IMG/VR virus record: IMGVR_UViG_3300003690_003261
Span: 1 to 64,000 of that record
DNA from: a virus
DNA: 64,000 nucleotides
Reading direction: 5' to 3' (one strand)
Under the pieces are notes generated by a model. That model did no database searches and had not been told where the DNA came from. It saw only the letters and a program-made list of their open reading frames with translations. The translations under genes and the position numbers were made by a program. Positions 61,401 to 64,000 of this stretch are shown piece after piece. Position 1 is the first letter of the stretch. Each line of letters starts with the position of its first letter.

Positions 61401-61705
61401 CGCACACGCTCATAGGCTGCCTCGGTCTCTGTATCAATGCTTCCCTCTTTGTCCCGTATATCAATCCGATAAGCCGAATAATATTCCGGAAAATAGTGCA
61501 ACATAATACGATTAGTAGCCCGCTGTCGAATTTGAGGAAGTTGGCTGTTGAAATCGTTGGTACTTGCAAACTTATCAAACACCACCTTAACCTTTATTGT
61601 TCGACTAGCCAGATCGAAAAATGGGATGTCCCTCTTTTCTGAACGAAAGCCGGTCTTATTGGCCTCGGCATCACTTAGAAGATAATCAGATATTTGTGTA
61701 GGCAT
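55457..61705 (-). CDS. Giant virion protein upstream of gp25, 2082 residues
   Basis: A huge protein starting MPTQISDYLLSDAEANKTGF. It has several long helical and hydrophobic stretches (LLLRKIGIDELAKEAMICAT; YGLFLLLIQIHIAQFIIKNI; LPPGPFGIVYLLLMLLKNAL at the C-terminus) separated by Pro/Gly-rich linkers (PNGTPLTPVPPAPVGNLG; NPGGPPYNGAARPPSPGDKG). I recognise the final PPGPFGIVYLLL block from large structural proteins of marine myoviruses, where the role is unknown. It is probably not the tape measure, since coiled coil is limited and it sits within baseplate genes. It may form a hub, tail-tip or membrane-interacting component. Confidence 0.55.
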   Translation of the reverse strand: MPTQISDYLLSDAEANKTGFRSEKRDIPFFDLASRTIKVKVVFDKFASTNDFNSQLPQIRQRATNRIMLHYFPEYYSAYRIDIRDKEGSIDTETEAAYERVRTSISNPEAPRLTAVYYEPASPVLKPTKHMVLVTLEEFGLPLTYNDVTLLKANTKASMASYNLVNGMAIPDSDETLTVSTYSPKIMKDMLGAIGMLPDIDEAIELFNVDEGIKGGSASTTLVIGSLLETNNLVNDGLSSFQRQLDGFPGALPINLDFNSTQQGMMKILHMVVAELMKDLTDAYNTGTFTLSASQVEFTDADLLVLHFGNRISGVHRGKPVISGISYVVNEISLSRQTLRTGYMTNILYNVQLNDPLILATLKNYEMLVRVMGLASGPNAPDFSFIDFLGSTSPGDFGLDSNFVWDDLPKPVDTENLFLKEAAKYGVIDLGDVKNLEKGFKLALSPKEMREYRQKVRENPEVYKKVVAANKAKALKTAMDVTKGIEGVLEGNFPGIKKNSKLGLLLRKIGIDELAKEAMICATFGLAPAFARLLKAVSGAIRQVGLQIYEEPEGPKNAMSMPEIDLSMFEIFTVDGQLWPQIRKMLIDTLMESLLEIVKALAALLKELCKLNNPRADDYGANDLADLVANNLNDSAGMPNISNQSALNPNGTPLTPVPPAPVGNLGTKPPTGPLAQVFAKDGFSYDQIMKYLRDLSAILSSMDICFLFMNRAEVPYETIEKIIDFNLEYPDLQIRTTLNTYGAIIGFFANLSRFVDLTDFCNEIANELFQANIDNLCLLEEAAPDRIDELLQRLADGLPDPFGLSNPGGPPYNGAARPPSPGDKGRGEGQGINLQCPDRPNFIANPLFNDTIPGLLQTVVGVIEEDFVNSVGAAQQALKEPRIADNPATRLMGSTLDAAGVVGEGGEELSKIARQILERMQEVFASMGSMMDTMEETCDIGEILGLEADVVGEVIEVVVDVMNEMLNDPEFAQALGGIEEAFANIANQNEQGGSTPPAITYDFPASFTQKFQDYMGDTAIFDPRESFSTLESASRTELVQSGKFYSTTPQLFLSNGYDSYKPPHLTFAFPAAAASQWQAVPGSFYGSTSVPKYQMVPSDLNNEIDALTIKFPTLSTIEADTNSKYIDVSLKSKLLPTYEAAIKFGTSEPPTTIIDSGRDTNPYAALFTDALIENIPFPTLSLGLYTPERREQVKREVDTVLFPAVYAGFVESAFDYVQKNGIFDITRLNSLNFFHDNANCLPEDVADLLDVSSILEELNDEMLDALCYDADSDGLNPMGTKIREVIRYGLFLLLIQIHIAQFIIKNIFVFSAFEIDHILGSPLVREFMSVTIREQVERYVRSHPMISEKMVEYFNKKIKRPYALQNGGLLDHEGEVVFPEGMVFGPTDFPAIIEYLTGHRIMNSKRPVSNAVKASSSLLDPKPFNKAFIEDILTFQPGWFGAWEYGTGTSEEDAYVYVHHNPNIDPGPLGGSGYGKYSSLRRWYNDVGWGNSLTNLINRTKNTIKEADITNSLAYGKIVLERQVVWDSVESTTGGTVPEIISNTSGQEYGLEFDLFKTAVFGARFREALTGLQSGAEVNLRFTNLNIRYNVVYYFPESLDIPVEYTPKEIARAFIGQDGHPMGTIIEPGTTKPPAASGEESKLFTEDWGNLLAPRCRMSLGENINLYRVPLKRLDAFIPLANEIATTQTESKFVFVESSGQYERQDVPILRTQLGFYNEEGTNSELLAIAMDPVFEDYFGKTFSRDVTTLIPVMHNFYLTTQFFPAFDKLLGAPKARCVQIFTDTVLNENAITDPRAGRPGPQALAAGGPDILSDLQQSALEFILKMLIETPINILRGISEMMDPHVALSKIIRDITGAVFYKIGQAIDVTPPIQFLKDGPPPDADGNSPGGLAPGISGEGVLKLLFCLLTLAMKASQSGFHLYAEPPDPFAVEDPPHDHGAHLVPFPPPISPDSVPFLNPIFGPLIGNPLKIEDDPDSDGFGLPKMPPQLTYKEGDPDPRDPRNNVPEEIKENFFPRITVEGVDFTGTFLGLLMLPPGPFGIVYLLLMLLKNALEDELKEAFGDERSSGTEISEEESGSEC

Positions 61706-61719
61706 AAGATATACTTTAA

Positions 61720-62739
61720 TTAATTATTAGAATTATATGGGCTGAGAATATTTTTAGACTGTGAATTGCCGTCGACCGTTTCTACTCCTGTCGGTTCAAG
61801 ATATTCAAAGATTAACTGATTAAGAGCCTGCTGCGTCGTCATATTTCCAACATCTACATTTGTAATATTGTTGATAATAACGTTGATACCATCGGGCAAC
61901 ACCCCCATAAAATCAGGAGAAGTTTGGGATCCATAAAACGGAGAGAGGTGTTTGTGAGATAGAAGAGCTTGATGCATTTTCCTCGTCTCAGAAACATATG
62001 TCCCCAAGGTGGATAATATTGTAGAGGTAGTCATAATCATTGCCACCAGAAGGTTTTTTAAATTTTCTCCTTTCACCATAGGCTGCAAGCTGTCGGTGTC
62101 GTTCATCGCCACAATATCAATACCATACTGGCTTGTCATCGCTCTTCCAAGTGTGCCTCCCTGAGAATTCAACTTATCCGTGCGTGTCACCAATTTAATG
62201 TTCTCGCGCGCGATCAATCTTACAGTATCGGCCTTAACGGCAACCGTAGACCTCGGGTTATCCATACTGGTGTTCCCTACGTTTCCGGGCTTTAATCTAA
62301 AATTTCCATCTACATCAGTTTTTTGACTGACATATATCCTCGCCGCGTCAATAACAAAATCATTATCAACTTTAATGGGCGTAGACTGCCCATTTAGGGC
62401 TTCGTTGCTATGCGCGAACCAAGCTTTACGGCCGGCGCAAATATCAATCGTGGCACAGTGGGTGCCGTTCTGGCCACCAAAGCCACTATTTTCAAAACTT
62501 GGCCGGTCTAAACCACAAACAATGGTACAATTTCCTCGATGTGTGGAGGCAAGGTCGATTTCATAAGTCATTAAATTTGGAGCCGGCGAATCAAAATTGG
62601 GCCGCGCGCGGCCTCCAAAGCCCAAATAAAGCGCCTGCTCTTCTTCGCTCAATTCGTCGAACATTGCGCGCTGTTCGTCATCCATCGCATTAAGATTTAT
62701 AATGCGACTTTCTCTTTGGGGTCCTGGATTAATCGACAT
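61720..62739 (-). CDS. Baseplate spike-like protein
   Basis: A 339-residue protein starting MSINPGPQRESRIINLNAMD. It has DFVIDAARIYVSQKTDVDGN, then VAVKADTVRLIARENIKLVT and LQPMVKGENLKNLL. This order (AARIYVSQKTD; ADTVRLIARENIKL; QPMVKGENL) is one I know from baseplate proteins of T4-type marine phages. The short repeated strands fit a beta-helical or OB-type spike region, and the C-terminal part forms helices and an INVIINNITNVDVGN strand. Lies between the M15 peptidase protein and the giant tail protein, so a puncturing or hub role is plausible. Confidence 0.6.
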   Translation of the reverse strand: MSINPGPQRESRIINLNAMDDEQRAMFDELSEEEQALYLGFGGRARPNFDSPAPNLMTYEIDLASTHRGNCTIVCGLDRPSFENSGFGGQNGTHCATIDICAGRKAWFAHSNEALNGQSTPIKVDNDFVIDAARIYVSQKTDVDGNFRLKPGNVGNTSMDNPRSTVAVKADTVRLIARENIKLVTRTDKLNSQGGTLGRAMTSQYGIDIVAMNDTDSLQPMVKGENLKNLLVAMIMTTSTILSTLGTYVSETRKMHQALLSHKHLSPFYGSQTSPDFMGVLPDGINVIINNITNVDVGNMTTQQALNQLIFEYLEPTGVETVDGNSQSKNILSPYNSNN

Positions 62740-62760
62740 ATCTTATATTCTCTTTATCTC

Positions 62761-63921
62761 TCATGCTATTAGAATTGGTTCCAGATAGTCAGCGTCTTCT
62801 TTGTCAAGTTTTGATCGGCGGTTGGCTGTCGCAATATTCTTTGGACCTTCCCTAGTCTCGCTTAGTCCCCACGACATGTGAAAGTGGCCACCAGTGGAGG
62901 CACTGGTAGGATTGGTGTACTCATCTATAAATCTAAAGTTATTGTCGCCGGCGGAATAGGCTAAAAGTACTTCTGTTACACGATTCAGGGCCGGGGCGCC
63001 GTGAGGGGAAAGGGTAAAATCCACAGCCTTTCCCTGTGTGTGGCGGCTCGTATAACAATCCCCATCTTCCCCCGAGGTGCGTACACCGTCATCGTTGCAT
63101 AGAAGTCCATGATGGAATAAATCATTGCCACCCGTCAGGATATAACGGAAATGAGCCGGGGTGTTGTTCTTTAGCGTCTTCATAACAGCTATAACTGCTT
63201 TAGACATCTCAGAAGACATGTCACCGCCCGAACTCAATTCCCCACGGCCGTTCTTTTTCTGTTCTCGGAAGCGTGGGCCCAGGAGATTAAGTGTTGCTCG
63301 TATTCTGTCAGCTTCGGGAGTAGGTCCTTCAAATGGCGTGGCGGCTGCAAAGCCCAGGACAGCCTTTGGAACACGCTTCCATAATGTTTTTAACTTACTT
63401 TGATCGAGACCCTCAAATGCAAAATAGATGTCCCCCTCAACAGACACAATAAACGGATCAGTAAGGGTCGCCAAACTGGAGTATTGCACTTTCACTACCG
63501 TGCCGATCTCGATCGGCTCCGAGAATTTGCTGGATGGATAAACATCCGGGTAGGTATAAACAACCGGATCATCCAAAGACAGAGGATAGGGCCGGCATTC
63601 TATTTCAGGAATATAAACCTTATAAATAAAGTACTCTGTAACCTTAGGATCTTCGACGCCCATTTTCACCAACAGGTGATCTTTGCGGGCATAGGCGGCA
63701 TCGATGCTCGATCGAACAGAGATAATAATACCGTTGAATTGGGTCACCCCCTTCATTGTATCCCTGCCAAAGGTGTCCCTTAGAGAGGTATTTAAGAAAA
63801 ATTTACTTGAGCCGCGGCGTGGAGATCCAGAGCCGCGAGCGCTGGTGTCACCAAAATTATTGAGGGTACCAAATTCCAACTCATGTAGGCGTAACCCTCC
63901 GGGTGGTCTTTCTTCAGTCAT
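62761..63921 (-). CDS. Tail/baseplate protein with C-terminal M15-type peptidoglycan peptidase
   Basis: A 386-residue protein. Residues 1-215 are a structural part (VTQFNGIIISVRSSIDAAYA; IGTVVKVQYSSLATLTDPFI). The C-terminal domain (about 225-370) has SRHTQGKAVDF (about 290), which is S-x-H-x-x-G-x-A-x-D, and GGHFHMSWG (about 350), the H-x-H motif. Together these are the zinc ligands of M15 (VanY/D-Ala-D-Ala carboxypeptidase-like) enzymes. It probably cuts cell-wall peptides locally during injection. The start is set to ATG 63921, which has GAGGGA upstream and an ATGAC-TGA overlap with the previous gene; the longer ATG at 63936 lacks a site. Confidence 0.75.
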   Translation of the reverse strand: MTEERPPGGLRLHELEFGTLNNFGDTSARGSGSPRRGSSKFFLNTSLRDTFGRDTMKGVTQFNGIIISVRSSIDAAYARKDHLLVKMGVEDPKVTEYFIYKVYIPEIECRPYPLSLDDPVVYTYPDVYPSSKFSEPIEIGTVVKVQYSSLATLTDPFIVSVEGDIYFAFEGLDQSKLKTLWKRVPKAVLGFAAATPFEGPTPEADRIRATLNLLGPRFREQKKNGRGELSSGGDMSSEMSKAVIAVMKTLKNNTPAHFRYILTGGNDLFHHGLLCNDDGVRTSGEDGDCYTSRHTQGKAVDFTLSPHGAPALNRVTEVLLAYSAGDNNFRFIDEYTNPTSASTGGHFHMSWGLSETREGPKNIATANRRSKLDKEDADYLEPILIA

Positions 63922-64000
63922 CCTTTTGTCCCTCATTTAAGAGATCAAATAATTGCTCTTTATCATCAGCCGTCAGCCCCATATGGTGCTCGCTCTGTTT
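63914..64000 (-). CDS. C-terminal end of an upstream gene, cut by window edge
   Basis: An open frame enters from position 64000 and ends at 63914 with the acidic tail KQSEHHMGLTADDKEQLFDL then LNEGQKDD. Its stop overlaps the M15-containing gene's ATG by several bases, so it belongs to the same operon. Only 28 codons are visible, and the product cannot be identified. Confidence 0.6.
   Translation of the reverse strand, partial: KQSEHHMGLTADDKEQLFDLLNEGQKDD

Noticed and set aside
1-64000. tRNA genes, integrase, attachment sites or insertion sequences
   Set aside because: Reading both strands showed no cloverleaf-like sequence, recombinase motif or transposase; genes are packed with no room for them.

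Overview
The window looks like part of the genome of an uncultured tailed phage with a contractile tail, a distant member of the T4 superfamily. No cellular housekeeping genes or tRNA genes were seen. The T4-type evidence is a major capsid N-terminus (gp23-like), an acidic scaffold (gp22-like by position), a prohead protease (gp21), portal (gp20), large terminase (gp17), baseplate wedge proteins (gp25 and gp6), a DnaG-type primase, and the gp47/gp46 recombination nuclease-ATPase, here fused into one chain. The gene style (very large virion proteins, SSSGD/VTGSG fibre repeats, IIKEEL-tagged small proteins, a phage-borne ribosomal protein bS21) is what I associate with marine metagenomic myoviruses. 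The host cannot be named from the sequence alone.

Almost everything is on the minus strand, so transcription runs from position 64000 towards 1, with genes packed end to end and often joined by ATGA, GTGA, TAGTG or TAATG overlaps. In transcription order: (1) 63.9-51.7 kb, baseplate/tail genes: a tail protein carrying an M15-type peptidoglycan peptidase, a spike-like protein, a 2082-residue virion protein, gp25, gp6 and a DNRLRE-like protein. (2) 51.7-28.1 kb, very large adhesin/virion genes, including an approximately 4,090-residue LamG-bearing protein split by an apparent +1 frameshift, then a series of structural proteins with paralogous domains. (3) 28.1-26.5 kb, a RuvC-like resolvase and a primase. 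(4) 26.5-24.6 kb, five coupled small genes sharing an N-terminal tag. (5) 24.6-21.4 kb, the fused SbcD/SbcC-type protein behind a good sigma70-like promoter. (6) 21.4-20.7 kb, the only plus-strand gene, a J-domain protein. (7) 20.7-19.6 kb, a membrane/lysis-like cassette. (8) 19.6-1 kb, a Cys/Gly-rich fibre, a zinc-ribbon protein, terminase, portal, unknown head genes, protease, bS21, fibres (one with an S74 autocatalytic chaperone), scaffold and the start of the capsid gene.

Together the genes cover DNA packaging and head maturation, fibre and baseplate construction, host-envelope degradation and part of replication/recombination. Tail sheath, tube, tape measure, DNA polymerase and most replication genes are not in the window. 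The most unusual items are the five tagged tandem genes, whose tag contains a T4-protease-like I-x-E site and two of which have very basic tails (possible internal head proteins); the giant adhesin with its +1 frame break; the phage bS21 gene inside the capsid operon; and the isolated antisense J-domain gene. Two further structural genes are also frame-broken, so sequence error must be excluded before recoding is claimed.
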